Of a DNA stretch of 64,000 nt, positions 46,982 through 59,600 are shown in pieces (within the stretch, counting starts at the first letter, position 1; each line of letters opens with the position of its first letter). A model generated the notes under the pieces. It saw only the letters and a program-made list of their open reading frames with translations, did no database searches and was not told the origin of the DNA. Source of the DNA: Spinellus fusiger (Eukaryota; Mucoromycota; Mucoromycetes; Mucorales; Phycomycetaceae); assembly GCA_025094145.1 (NCBI GenBank), contig JALLLS010000016.1, positions 372,001 to 436,000 on the forward strand. The letters run 5' to 3'. Position numbers and translations under genes: made by a program.

Positions 46982-47522
46982 ACACCCTTAAGAAAGCCAG
47001 TCTCAACTCACTACCAGTAAGGTGGCTAAGTGTTCTTTTTCTATGCAAAAAAAAAAAAAAAGGTATTTGTGCCTCTAACTTTCTCCATACATGCCTTAAA
47101 AAAAAACAAAAAAAACAAAAAAAAACACACACACACACACACATACACACACGCTTTGTCCGCCTCCTATTTTCCCTGGGCTCCGATTGTGACTGGGCAC
47201 TGTTTTAAAAGACAAAAGGGGAAAATAATAAAAAGAGCATCTCATTATCATGCAGGGACATGGTACCAACACACCTACGATAGAATTTGACATGGGCCAA
47301 CAAAGCAAAACAGATCTATTGCAATTACCCACCTCATGGTAAAATAATAACCCTTTCCTCCCCTCAAAAAGACAAAATAAACACTGTTCATAATGCATGA
47401 ACACGTCCATGGACGCACCCAGCTGTAGATAAAAAAGGAAAAACAAGGAGGTATGGCTAACATAACTTACTAGGCAGGGCACCACCACAGACCTCACCAC
47501 CCTCCCTGCCAAAGAAAGGGAG
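46982..47522. other. Intergenic between ketohexokinase and zinc-finger gene
   Basis: A-runs at 47047-47061 and 47100-47125 and a CA run at about 47126-47150. No gene seen. The last 60 bases are the 5' flank of the zinc-finger gene. Confidence 0.45.
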
Positions 47523-48336
47523 ATGATAGCCCTTGTCAACAGCCAGTTTCGTATTGACGGCCAAGTCCCACAACAGGACGCTCAGTTAGCCCAGTCCCAT
47601 CACCTAGAGCAACAGGACACTCATCAACGGAATGCAGGGCCAGGAAGACGTCGGCTGGAAGGACAAAAGGGTCTATTGATGGATCTTATTGACAGTATCT
47701 ACCCTCCTTCATTATGTCCAGTCTGCTATTGCAAAGGTGCCAGCAGATCAGAAATAGACCAGCACTATAAACTACATCCAGGAGCCAAAGCATATCGGTG
47801 CACTCATCCTTCCTGTCATCACGCCTACAGTTCTCGGCCTGGATTGCGCTATCACTTGGAACATGCACATACAGTGACAATGATAACAGAGAATAAGTAG
47901 GTGTCAGCTTATTCTTATGAGAGAGAAAAGGGAAAAGAGAAAAAGAGAAAACCCCTACACATACACACATAAACACATACACACATACACACATACACAT
48001 GTCTTGACTCAACATCCTTTTCTCTCTAGTCTACAGTGCATAACTCCTAAATCAACATCGGTTCGTGGCCTATCTCGCACACGAAAGACAGAACTGCCTG
48101 ATGCATTAAAGGCACTGCTAGACACTGCCTACAATCCAATGAAATGTCCTGTCTGTCAAGCCACTTTCAAGCGGAAAACACATGTGGTTCATCATTTGGT
48201 GTGTGCTCATCGAGGAGATGAAGTGTATCGATGTGTAGTAACAGATTGTAAACGGAAAAAGACATATGCTACACGCGAAGGATTAGTGTATCATTTAGCC
48301 AAGTACCATTCACAAGCATTCACATTATCACGCTAG
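47523..48336 (+). CDS. C2H2 zinc-finger protein with paired finger sets
   Basis: Two exons (47523-47896 and 48030-48336) give 226 residues. Each exon has the same layout. A helix ends in LIDSIYPPSLCPVCYCKGAS or LLDTAYNPMKCPVCQATFKR with C-x2-C and a following H-x3-4-H. A second finger follows, with YRCTHPSCHHAYSSRPGLRY then HLEHAH, or YRCVVTDCKRKKTYATREGL then VYHLAKYH. So the protein is an internal duplication of one two-finger module. This architecture occurs in fungal transcription-factor-like proteins of unknown target. The start ATG at 47523 was chosen as the first in the open frame; an upstream exon is possible because an AG-rich leader precedes it. Confidence 0.7.
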
Positions 48337-49216
48337 CGTCTATTACTATTCTATTTATTAGCCCATATGGGTGTCCTTTGACCGTTGCTTCTATTCTCTA
48401 CTTGCAGTCTGCCTATGTCTTATCACTCTTCAATGTCATTTGTCCTATCCAATTAGAATCGCCCATAATAAACAGTGTAGCTTATACCCTCTCCCTTCTT
48501 TTTTCTTTCCTTCTTTCCTATTCTTCAAGGGGGGAAGAGGAAATAGGCATGAGCAAGTAGACAAGGTACAATTGGTATGTAGGTATGGTGATAGACAGCA
48601 GCTGGTCAATATAAGAATTACTAGCCATTTCTCTCTTCTGTGGTGTGTATTGACTAGTGCAAGTGTGGATGTGGGGTAAGCAATGAAATCCTTGGTAGTG
48701 TTGGCATGGCTGTTCATCATTGAAGAATGGAATTGTATGCCTTTGCCCTGATACGCCTTTCTCTTTCTTTCTTTTGCACTCTAATCATAACCACCCACAG
48801 CAATATCAAATTAAGTCAATGAATGGACAGTATAAAAGAAGATAGAATGAAAGAGAGAAAACAGTACCTGAGGATAAGAATATACATATACATATATATG
48901 TGCATATAAATACAAATACAAATACAAATACAAATACAAATACAAATACAAATACAAATACAAATACAAATACAGATATACAGATATACAGATATATAAA
49001 TATATAAATATATAAATATTGGTTACAATAGAACTATCATAATAATTACTGCTAACAATGGGAGAGACATATTTCGATAATATTCAATTCTCTAGCATTT
49101 CTCTCCCCGCCAACAATGTCTTTTTATACGTTTTCTGATACTCAAGTTGGAAGACAAAGTATTCTTCTTCTTTTTTTTTTATTACTATTCACTAGCCATT
49201 CCATCTCTTTCTAACA
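48337..49216. other. Intergenic with AAATAC hexamer array
   Basis: Eleven or so units of AAATAC at about 48905-48972, then AGATATAC-type and AATATAT repeats to about 49015. Upstream is a CT-rich stretch at 48490-48535. No gene recognised. The last 100 bases hold the 5' flank of the PIP5K gene. Confidence 0.6.
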
Positions 49217-51948
49217 ATGAATGTATCAATTCCTCACTCTCAGTCCAATCCTACTACAGACATTGCCTGTGGATTAAGAGAGAATTCTACTATTCTCAAT
49301 GAACACACATTCAGTGGTTCTACAAAGACACTTCCTATGGATACACTGACATATCCATTCAGATCAAAAGTCATGATAGATCTCAACTTATCAGAAAGCA
49401 TTCCAAAAGAAATAGCCCACCCACACCCACATCCACATCCACATCCACACCCATCCTACCACACTCACACCACATCCAATGCACACTCACACGAATCTAC
49501 AGACACAAAAGGTGGTGCTGCCCTTGTCTATGAGAGTCTGGAGGTTACACCCCGATTTGAATGGGACACAAAATCACATCGTCTGCATGATTTACAGGGA
49601 AAGCAGGAATCTACCCATAACGACACTCCAGACATTCTCAAACGACAAAGGCACCAGGACTCAATAGACGCAAAGGATTTAAAAGACACACATGAAATAC
49701 TCAAATGTCTAGTCTCTACTGATACCCAGTCCACCGAGAGTATACAAAGAACAGTGGATTTAGGTAGAATGAATGATGAAGAAGAAGAAGTGCTGAGAGC
49801 AGAAATCACAGTACGACGAGCGGCACGTAGATCAGCTCAACGAAAAAAGGACAATGATGAGTCAAAAGAGTGTCACCAAAGAGAACAACGCCATCTCTCT
49901 CGCTTTGGTACACGTGTTTCTGAAGGTCATCGTAATTATGTTCTAATGTAAGTAGGATAAAAGAGAGAAAGAGAGAAAGAGAAAAATCGTCAAGTAACAC
50001 TACTGTTTTTTTTAAAGGTACGATATGTTGACGGGTATTCGAATTGCGGTAAGAGTAGAAGCAGCGAGATAGTAAAAAGATCACCCTTATGTGTCTGTTG
50101 ATGTGCATTAGTGTGCATTTGTCTACGATGACAGTGCTCTTTTTTCTCTAGAGTAAAGAAAAGAAAGAAAGAAAGAAAAAGAAAGAGAAAAAGGAAAGAG
50201 ATCCACCTACAGACCTATCGTACACACATCTGCACTCACAGACACATATAAGAACGTTATTCCGAACAAACACTCATCGTTTTTGGAAAGTATAGGTAGG
50301 GCGTATCTCTGCAAAATTAAAGCGTGATCTTCTGCATGAGGATTTTGCAGCTGCCCATAAACTAGTATTTGATATGTAAGTTCATTTGCATATTTTGTGG
50401 AGACTCACACCATCTATAGTACTGGGAATGAGCTCACACCAGGCGTCAAATATGATTTCAAATTCAAAGATTATGCACCCTGGGTATTTAGAAATATACG
50501 TGAAAAGTTCCATATCGATGCGGGAGATTATCTTGTAAGTTCATAGCCTTAATATTACATCGCATCGCATTGGTCTGGTCTGATTTGATCTGGTTTGTTC
50601 ATCTTATACCATCTTTCTTTATGCATGAAAAGATGTCCCTTACCAGTCAGTATATTCTCTCTGAACTTGGATCTCCTGGGAAAAGTGGCAGCTTCTTTTA
50701 TTATTCGCGTGATTATCGGTTCATTATCAAAACAATCCATGTTGCTGAACATAAATTCATGAGAAAAATTCTCAATTATTATTATCAGGTAAATGAGCCT
50801 CAACACACCACTAGAAACAAAATATCAGTACTTTAATGTTTCTTCATAGCATGTCTGTGAGAATCCCAACACGCTGCTGTGTAGATTCTATGGTCTTCAT
50901 CGTATCAAACTACCACGAGGCAGAAAGATCCATTTTGTTGTAATGGAAAATATATTTCCATCCAACCTGGACGTGCATGAGACATTTGATTTGAAAGGAT
51001 CCATGTTTGGCCGCCTGACATCAGATGAAGAAGTAGCAAGAAATCCACATGCTGTTATGAAGGACCAGAATTGGGTAGAAAATCAACATACACTAAAACT
51101 TGGTCCAACTAAGCGGGCTATATTTCTTGAACAGCTGGAGAGAGATGTTACAGTAAGTAGATACATAACACATTGAGGTCTATCACTCATACTATGGAAA
51201 TTAACATGGATATAGCTGTTAAAGAAATTGAATATTATGGATTATAGTCTTTTAGTGGGTGTTCATGATCTTCGAAGAGGTAATTCAGAGGGCATTCGTG
51301 ATCATCATCTACAAATTGTCAAGGTAAAGAAAGTTGACATTGTCAAGGTCAATAGAATGACTACGCTTATACTAAAATGTTCGTTAGCCCCTCGATTTAC
51401 ATAAGACTTCTACTAGTGCTACTAAAGCAGACATAGTAAGAAAGGCTCTTAAACATGCCAATCCAGTACAAATTGATACTTCTGAGTTACCAGAAAGTCC
51501 TTCCAAAGAGTAGGTGGTTGACGCATAAAATAGGATATGTCTATGTATTGACCTCAATCTATAGTCGTGGTCACTGTGTATTCTATTCAGACAATGGAGG
51601 CTATCGTTCAAGTGATGAAAATGATAATATATCTGATGCACTCTACTTTATTGGTGTCATTGATATACTAACACCATATAATCTGGTAAAAAAGACAGAG
51701 CATTTATGGAAGAGCATTACACAAAACAAAGTAAGTGATGTTTTGCAATAAGAAAAAGACATGAATAAAAATGAATAAAAAAAAACCATCCACTAATCCA
51801 CAGTACTTACGCTTTATTTTATTAGAATACCATCTCTTCAGTACCTCCTACAGTATACGGCAATCGATTTTCTGAGTTCATTCATAAAGCAACCTGTGAA
51901 CCTAATAACACATACATCCCTTCTCAGCAAGTGACAGCCCAGTTCTAA
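49217..51948 (+). CDS. MSS4: Mss4-like phosphatidylinositol-4-phosphate 5-kinase
   Basis: About ten exons. The first exon (49217-49947) is a long disordered N-terminus with a HP-repeat tract ([16 protein letters not shown]) and a basic helix ([20 protein letters not shown]), then [20 protein letters not shown], the start of the kinase fold. Later come [40 protein letters not shown] with the Gly-rich loop, [20 protein letters not shown] with the ATP-binding Lys, and [20 protein letters not shown] with GSMFGR. The catalytic [11 protein letters not shown] is present, as is [20 protein letters not shown] with the metal-binding IID-type Asp. The C-terminal [13 protein letters not shown] matches. 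Known Mss4 makes PI(4,5)P2 at the plasma membrane and controls actin. An acceptor at about 51563 (ctatag) keeps frame into [17 protein letters not shown]. Confidence 0.9.
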
Positions 51949-52552
51949 AGAATGAAGAGACTGCAAACGTTAATATTGAATTTTAGTATACAGTAATCAA
52001 GCAAAAGAGAAAGAAAAGACCCAACTCTTCTTCTGTTAGAGTTCTATTCTCTTTCTCTTTCTTTTAATTCGTCAATAGACGTCTGCCTATATTTTTATTT
52101 GGCATGTATATAATATAAAGTGTGTTTTATCAATCCATTGAATAAAACAAAGGGGGTATGTCAGAAGCATTACAGAAGCAACTGCCTTCCCACCTTCAAC
52201 TGTCTTTATGAATGAACATGAAAAAATGGATATTCAATTTATAGAGACCAAAGGAAAAGAAAAGTATTGACTTACTTAAGTAGATATTAAGAATAAGATT
52301 AAGTCATGCTAAAATTGAGAAAAACGTAGATGTATTCACACAAATTCACACAAGCATCTTTAGAAAATAAGACCTTGTAAAAACAACAACAAAAGAAAAG
52401 AAAAAGACTTCAAAGAATAAATAGTATTAATCAAGATCTTCTGATTTACCGCAACAGAACCAAAAATGCTTCTTTTTCTTTTTCATTTCAGGTGTCTTTG
52501 TTGATGATTCTGTTCTTATTTCTTTATTGCCTATAGAAATAGAATTCATAAG
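51949..52552. other. Intergenic
   Basis: Convergent 3' flanks of PIP5K (plus) and the tailed flavodoxin (minus). AT-rich, no gene recognised. Confidence 0.45.
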
Positions 52553-54351
52553 TTATCCATACACTATGATTCCATTCTTAAGTTTACCTGAATTTCTCTC
52601 TGGATTTACTAGAATGTCTGCCACAGGCTCAGTTGGAAGGTTGGAAGAAGAAATGCCTTCACTTGCTAATCCATTGCTTTCATGTCCTCTTGTTGTAACC
52701 GTTTCCTGTTTTTCCTCTGTTACATTAGGTACATTTTTTGTTGCTTCAGAGGAATTTGCTAATTTAGATCCATAGGGTGTGTACTCAGATGTAGAAGGGT
52801 TCAATTCACCATCACTGACCATGTCTCCATTGCCCATAGGTTTGTAGTCGGAAGCAGCGAGATCTGTAGATGAACCAGTAGTCAATTCATTATTGTAATA
52901 TGTACTTGTGCTAAACTCATGACCAGGAGCTACAGGAATAGTGTTGAATTTAATCGAGCGACTTTGGCCAGGTTTTTGTACACTCTCATCGGCATGTCTA
53001 GTACTTAATATAGGTGATATGCCTTTTGCATCAGAATTATCGATAAGAGAATTTAAAGGTGCACTGATAAGTCCATCTTCTGCTGTTGGTTCTCTGGATT
53101 GAAGATCCGTAGTGACTGGATCACTAGAGGATATTTCACCTGTAGTAGAGTCACCTGGATGAGAAACAGCAACTGCTGGAGTATTGGCAGAGGTCTCTTC
53201 TGCGTAAGATCTGCTTTCTTGAGAACCATCAATGACTGGTGAAATGGCATGATTTGAGCCTGTAGCAGGCTCACTTGACTGAGGACTAAGGATGATAGGC
53301 GAAATATTATTCACTCCGCCTGTAGCAGGCTCACTGGATGCAAAACCAGCAATAATGGGTGTAGTCATGGGGATATTACTTGTAATAAGTTCATTGGACT
53401 GAGGATCAGCAACAACTGGAGCGTGAGTAGATACTTCCTCAGTGAGAGGTTTATTCATCTGTGAATCGTTAGATAAAATCATTTGATCTTGTTAATACTA
53501 TTCTATTCTATTCTATTCTATTCTATTCTATTCTATTCTGTTCTATTTTATCTTATCTTATTCTATGTTATAGTTTTTTATTTAATATTAACACTGATAC
53601 TTACATGTTTTCCTTTCAAATAAGTATTGACAATTTTGCCAAAGTTCTCGCCTTGATTTCTGGCAATACCAAGCTCTATGGCAGATGGCTGGCGTGACCC
53701 ATCACCATTGGTCACTGTACCAGCACCATAAGGAGATCCACCCACCACCTCATCCACATTGAAAAGATTGACATTGGCATATCCAAAGGGAACATAGATC
53801 ATACCATGGTGTGCAAAATAGGTAACGGTTGTCAAAGCAGTTGTTTCTTGTCCACCACTCTGGGAAGCTGTAGAGAAGAATGTTCCTGCGAATTTACCAG
53901 AGAGCGCTCCTGTAGACCATAGTTTACCACTGGTATCCAAGAGTCTAGCCAATAGATGAAATAAGAAAATCGAGCATTATCAACAAGACAAAATAAAAGA
54001 AAGATCAACATTACCTTTTTATCTGTGAAGGAGCCATACCAAATCTAGTAGGAATACCAAAGATAATGCCATCAGGTTCTGAGAGTTGAGCTGGTGAAAT
54101 CACTGGGATATCGGGTCTTTTGGGAGCATTCATCTTCTCCAAGATGTCATCAGAAAGAGTCTCTTCCACTTGATAGATTGTAGCTTCTACACCCGTAGCC
54201 TCAAGTCCTTTGAATTCAATAAGTCATAACAGTAAACTTCATATGTTAGTGAGATGAAAAAAAAGAGTTTACCTTGTTGAACAGAGAGAGCAAGCTTGTA
54301 GATATGATGGTAAAGAGAATAGATAATAATATAAACTTTTGAATTTGCCAT
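52553..54351 (-). CDS. WrbA/Ycp4-type flavodoxin-like NAD(P)H:quinone oxidoreductase with long Ser/Thr-rich tail
   Basis: Exons near 54273-54351, about 54030-54214, 53608 to about 53944, and 52553 to about 53454. MANSKVYIIIYSLYHHIYKL holds the FMN phosphate loop (YSLYHH). Then come VEETLSDDILEKMNAPKRPD, DGIIFGIPTRFGMAPSQIK, LLDTSGKLWSTGALSGKFAG, and YFAHHGMIYVPFGYANVNLF with VVGGSPYGAGTVTNGDGSRQ. All are diagnostic of the WrbA family, which uses FMN to reduce quinones by two electrons. The family domain ends at GKIVNTYLKGK. Splicing from 53607 to the CAG at 53455 keeps frame and adds about 300 residues rich in Ser, Thr and Pro with repeats such as SSEPATGG. If the intron instead ends at the earlier AG near 53485, the protein stops within three codons. 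The tail is unusual for the family. Confidence 0.8.
53502..53548 (+). repeat. TTCTA pentamer microsatellite in intron
   Basis: About nine TTCTA units, in the intron between the flavodoxin domain and its tail exon. Confidence 0.8.
53628..53921 (-). repeat. 294-bp tract identical (inverted) to 55572-55865
   Basis: Reverse complement compared line by line with 55572-55865 and found identical over all 294 bases, including every synonymous site. Immediate flanks differ. It covers most of the third exon of both flavodoxin genes. Confidence 0.95.
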
Positions 54352-55014
54352 TATGTATGTATGTATGTGAGTATAGATATAAAGGTAAATAAGTAGGTAA
54401 ATAGGTAAGTAAATAGGTGAGCGAGTGAAGTTATTCTTTATCAAGCTACTTGAATGAAAAGAATATTGAAGTATTATATATATTTATATATTTATATGTA
54501 TGTATGTATGTATGTATGTATATAGATATATATGTGTGTATTTATAAATATAAAAGATAGTATAAGAAATAACAGCAATAGAAAATAAGAAGAGTGTAAA
54601 GATAAAGAGTTATAAAGTATTAGGGAAACTAAAAATAAAAAATAAAATTACAAGATTCTTTAGAAAAGACATGACGCATACACTTTGTTGACATTGCTCA
54701 GTAACCCATGAAAATGCATAGAACCGATTGAATTCATAACTTGTTTATATTTTATGAGTCATGAGTCATTAGTAATCCAATATAACTAAAAGCATTGTTT
54801 ATTCACCATTTTTACATTCTCTACCACCAAGAGCAAGCTGATCACACAAGTGTTCAGAGTATTACATCAGTGATATTGACATGTATAAAAAGGAAAATGA
54901 TATATATTTATATTCACACATGTATAAATATAAATATAAATATAGGAATAGATCAGAATATAATATTCTCATCCCTCCTACCTTCTACTCAATCTTCTTC
55001 ATATTCTTCTTACT
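54352..55014. other. Divergent promoter region between the two flavodoxin genes
   Basis: About 660 bp shared by two divergently transcribed paralogs. Very AT-rich, with GTAT repeats at about 54352-54368 and 54493-54520 and ATAAATAT runs at about 54920-54945. No specific operator recognised. Confidence 0.5.
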
Positions 55015-55322
55015 ATGACTGCCACTGTTTATATTGTTATTCACAGTATCTTCCACCACATCTACAAATTATCACTTGAAGTTCAAAAGGGTCTTGAAGA
55101 ATCGGGTGTAAAGACCAAACTGTTTCAAGGCAAGTTATTTGTAATTCAACTATTTATCAGTACTCATCTCTTTTGATCAATAGTTGAAGAAACTCTCTCT
55201 GAAGATATCCTAAAGAAGATGCATGCCCTACCAAAACTAGATTTGCCAGTTATTACTGCAGAGCAACTTACAGAACCTGATGGTATTATTTTTGGTATTC
55301 CCACCAGGTAAAGAGTAGAAAG

Positions 55323-55354
<32 letters not shown>

Positions 55355-55891
55355 AAAAAGATTCTCGGGATTCCTTTACTTTTATAATAAAAACAACCAA
55401 TCTTCTGTGCTAAGATGACTCACTGACTTCTTTTTTCTTTCTCTATTCTTTTTGATATATATTAGATTTGGCACAATGTCTGCACAAATGAAGACGTATG
55501 TGTGAATTCAAACCTGATTTTATTGTTATTTACTCATTCTACTCTTAGTTTACTTGATTCTACGGGAAAATTATGGTCTACAGGAGCGCTCTCTGGTAAA
55601 TTCGCAGGAACATTCTTCTCTACAGCTTCCCAGAGTGGTGGACAAGAAACAACTGCTTTGACAACCGTTACCTATTTTGCACACCATGGTATGATCTATG
55701 TTCCCTTTGGATATGCCAATGTCAATCTTTTCAATGTGGATGAGGTGGTGGGTGGATCTCCTTATGGTGCTGGTACAGTGACCAATGGTGATGGGTCACG
55801 CCAGCCATCTGCCATAGAGCTTGGTATTGCCAGAAATCAAGGCGAGAACTTTGGCAAAATTGTCAGCACCTTTGTGCTTGGTAAGAATTAA
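55015..55891 (+). CDS. WrbA/Ycp4-type flavodoxin-like NAD(P)H:quinone oxidoreductase, short form
   Basis: Four or five exons. MTATVYIVIHSIFHHIYKLS holds the FMN loop. The first intron has a GC donor (CAAG/gcaagt at about 55131). VEETLSEDILKKMHALPKLD, DGIIFGIPTR and, after an intron, FGTMSAQMKT and LLDSTGKLWSTGALSGKFAG follow. The rest is identical to the divergent paralog through GENFGKIV, then ends STFVLGKN and TAA at 55889. The length is normal for WrbA proteins (about 200 residues), so this copy probably shows the ancestral form. FMN-dependent quinone reduction is inferred from the family; the fungal proteins are peripheral to membrane domains in yeast (Ycp4, Pst2, Rfs1). Confidence 0.85.
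55572..55865 (+). repeat. 294-bp tract identical (inverted) to 53628-53921
   Basis: Plus-strand copy of the shared tract. Exons 1 and 2 of the two genes are only moderately similar at protein level, so the identity is local. Confidence 0.95.
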
Positions 55892-56604
55892 AAGAGCATT
55901 CTTTCTTTTCTTTCTTTTTTTTTTAGAACTCTTTAATCCTATCAATGAAGTGTTTTTTTGTCCTTTTGAAGACAAAAACAGCTGTTATAGTTCCTTTTTT
56001 TTTATCATGGAAGAATAAATATGACATGAATTTTAAGCAAGGAAATGGACTAATCAGTGGGAAGCTGACCAAAAGAAATATTAAGGATGTAATCTGATAT
56101 ATAATAGTAAGACTTACATAGTCACCATCTATCTAAATAGTACATAGATTACACATGATAATCTATTGACTCGTATTTATGGGAGGGGTGCTGTTAAAAA
56201 AGAGAATGTTTTATGATACAGTTTTCTTTCTCTCTTTCTCTGTTCACTTTCTAGCCTAATTGAATAGATACACCCCTTGAGCAATAGGGTTCTTATCAAG
56301 AAGTGTGTTTAATGTAGAGTAAGTTTTATTTTCTCTCTTTTTTCCCTTCATTTAAGGATTATTTAATTTAGAACGATACAAGGCCAGCCAATGTGAATAA
56401 TATCCATGTATTGTTTTCTTTTTTTTCTTTCCCCCCTCCTTTTTCCTTATATTTTATCTCTGGGTTTACAATGTATGTTCAGACAGTCTATGCTAAATAG
56501 ACAGATCATCTCTCTATAGAATGTAGATAGACTATAGCCCTACACATATCCACATACTATTGACTATGTACAGTTTATCTATATTCTTGGCACTTTTAAT
56601 AGAA
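55892..56604. other. Intergenic
   Basis: T- and C-rich runs at about 55908-55925 and 56410-56450. No gene recognised. The last part is the 5' flank of the Fab1-like gene; an in-frame ATG at 56560 could be an alternative start. Confidence 0.45.
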
Positions 56605-59600
56605 ATGAAACCTACAGATCTTATTTGGTATGATTATCCTTCTCAAGTATCAAAACTGTCACCTCTTCTGACGTCGTCTCTGAGTCATACTTCAACAACG
56701 ACAAACACACTAGACACCCTCTCACGCAGTCACCTAAGGAGTCTGTTAGACGTATGGATCACCCACAGTCAGTTGACTCATGCACCATGGGCTACTGTGA
56801 TGATGGACATGATGTTGCGTTTGGCAGAGACTGTCTTCTCTCACCTTGCAGTCTCCGCCAATTCTCCTTCTGTACTGCCATCCGAGACACACACTTTGAC
56901 ACTTCAAATCTTTGCAACAGGCGCACCCCACCATTCCACCTTTATTCCACATGTAGTCTTGGGAGAACCTATTGTTTCTTCATTAAGTAGGCATTGACCC
57001 ACAGGCTTGAATTCTCTCTGCTAATTACTATTCCTCCAACAGACATGCCTCCTCAGTGTTATAGTGTGAGTGGCACCATTCGCTGGTGTGGCGTGCCTCA
57101 ATGGGCCTCGGAGAAACTCACACAAATGACGGCCATGGCTGTATTTGTCCTTCATAGTCTGCTATTAGAAGTCAGCGTCATGAGAGATCACCATGTCCCT
57201 ATTCCTTTTCCTAAAATCACTATTGCCATGGAGACCACAGACAGCAGCAGTCCCCGACCCATACCCATCTCTGAACAGCAGCCATCTCCGAAACACCGCT
57301 TTTGGGATTGGTTAATAAGTAAGAAGCCCAAGCCGACTGACAAGAAGCACTCGTTGTTCTCTTTACACCCAAGATGTTCTTCCCAACAGCCAAAAGAGAA
57401 AGAGAAAGAGAAAGTAGTTCATTCTAGTGAGTATGAAAAGAATAGTCCATTACAGCGCAGACTCTCTGTTATCTCCTTTAAAAAGAAAAGTGTCCCAGGA
57501 CTAACCGACAAGGAAAAGACCTACGGATTACTACGAAAACAACTTGAGAGTGCTCTTCTTTCTTCTTCCCCTAGTTGTCTGTTTAAAGCCCCTATTCCAG
57601 TGTCTCGGCTTGAGACAGAAGAGCAGGGATTAGAAGCCATTCGGACTCTACTAAGAAGCACTCTTGCCACCTGTACTCCGCAGGAAAAGATATCATTTAC
57701 AAAGCGGGCTTCTAGTTTTCTACTAGGAAAGAGAGAAAGCCAAGGCAATGCAACAAATCTGCCTGTGGTATTGCCACCTTCCATAGAAGCGTATTCATTA
57801 TTACGCATTCCAGAGTCATTAAGACATCAACGACTAGGGCTTGATCATTTAATGCTAGAGACCGATACTCTGGACTGTTTTGAAAGACACCAACAATTGA
57901 CATTTACTTATACGAGCTATCCTGTTGGATGTCCTGACCGACCATGCATTGGACCCTTGATGTGCAGGTCTAATTATTTTCAGTACTCAAGCAGTAGTGG
58001 TACACAGGGGGAGGGAGCCGATCGCTCTTTAGGACACATGCTGCAAGTCTGGTGCGACAAGAGTCAAGAGTCGTGCAAGACAAAGGTGGAAACATTAGTC
58101 CAATTGCATTCGAATCTGGCGGCAGTAGCGGCTCCTCACCCTAAAAAGCTGTCTTCTCACTCTTCTTCTGAAAGCCTGCTAGAAAAGAATCATCCCAACA
58201 AAACTATTTTTAATGAATGTAACCAGTCTCTCATTCATCATGTAATGAGATTTTCTCATGGACACAATAGAGTCGATGTCTATTCATCCCAGGAAGATGC
58301 TCTCTTTTTTGAAGATATACCACCCCAAGAGACGAGGTTCTATCTTTGGATGAGCTGTAATATATGCAATGCAGTAACAGCACCCCAACCCATGTCTCTA
58401 GGCACCACTCACTACTCTTTTGCTAAATACTTGGAGCTTTTGTTCTATAGTCAGCGTTTCAAACCTCCTTCTTGGCTATGCATTCATACACAGCAAAAAT
58501 CAGCCATTACACGATGTTTCCGTAAATGTGGAGAGAATGGCATGACAATCAAAATGGCTTATGAACAGACCAAAGTGTATGACATCCGGCCTTCTCAGAT
58601 TCAAGTGATTCCAGAGACACCCCAAAAGACATCCTCACCTTATGCAAGTGAACAGACACTCTTAGAATGGAAAAATCAATCTGAAAAGGACATTGAAAAT
58701 TTCTTCCAAGCATTGGCAAGTTACTTTAGTAGCATAGAAGACCAACACGCCACATATCCTTGTATGCATGATGTAATGTCTGCAGAAGAAGAGTCATTAA
58801 AATCCATACTTAGAAAAACAAACTCTGATTGTCTTAATGATTTCAGACGTCAATTTGCTTCTAAAACAGCTGAGTTCATAGACCATCTTAATGAATGGAG
58901 ACACAAGTTTGGTGTTGAGCAAGCGTTGGTATGGAACCCACCCGATTATATCCAGTCCAAATCCATTCATTGTTTTCCCGGTTCCTCTGTTCTTGTACGT
59001 GAAGATGAGCTGTGTTCTATCATTGCTTATACGCTAAGGTAATTCCAATGTGATCTATAGATATAAAACTGCAGTGACTTATATAGTGGAGGGGGCTTAC
59101 TAGTTCACCACACTATCTCGAACAATTGCAGTATGGACCAACAGTAATGCCTATAGGAACTCCATCTACCCCTTCACCCAATGATATTCCTGTACCTCAT
59201 CTTTGGTCAACAAAAGCTACTGACGCCAATTCATCTGATGCCTCCAAGGTGGCCCAACCTACCCAGGACAGTGGCAAATCCACCATTGATGGTTACTACT
59301 GTACAATTGAGCGTAAATACATTGCCCCTTCTACAGGAGCTTCCACAGAAACACCTTCGTTCCGTACCATGGTCGTTGAGTCCTTCAAAACAGGTGTGGA
59401 TGAAGCACGACAAAGTCCTGGTCTCTCCAAGCTACTTAGTCCAACACTTTGGCGCAAATCCCAAGCCAAAGCCCATACTCCTGCTGCTACTGCTACTGCC
59501 TCTTCTTATTTCTTTTCCCCTCCCTCTCCCTCTCCTCCTCCTCCTGCTGCTGTCAACAACCTCAATATCAACGCCCATCTAGACTTGGGAAGAAATACTG

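Noticed and set aside
48905..48972. Regular array of AAATAC units that could resemble a CRISPR-like array
   Set aside because: It is a simple hexamer microsatellite without spacers, in a eukaryotic genome.
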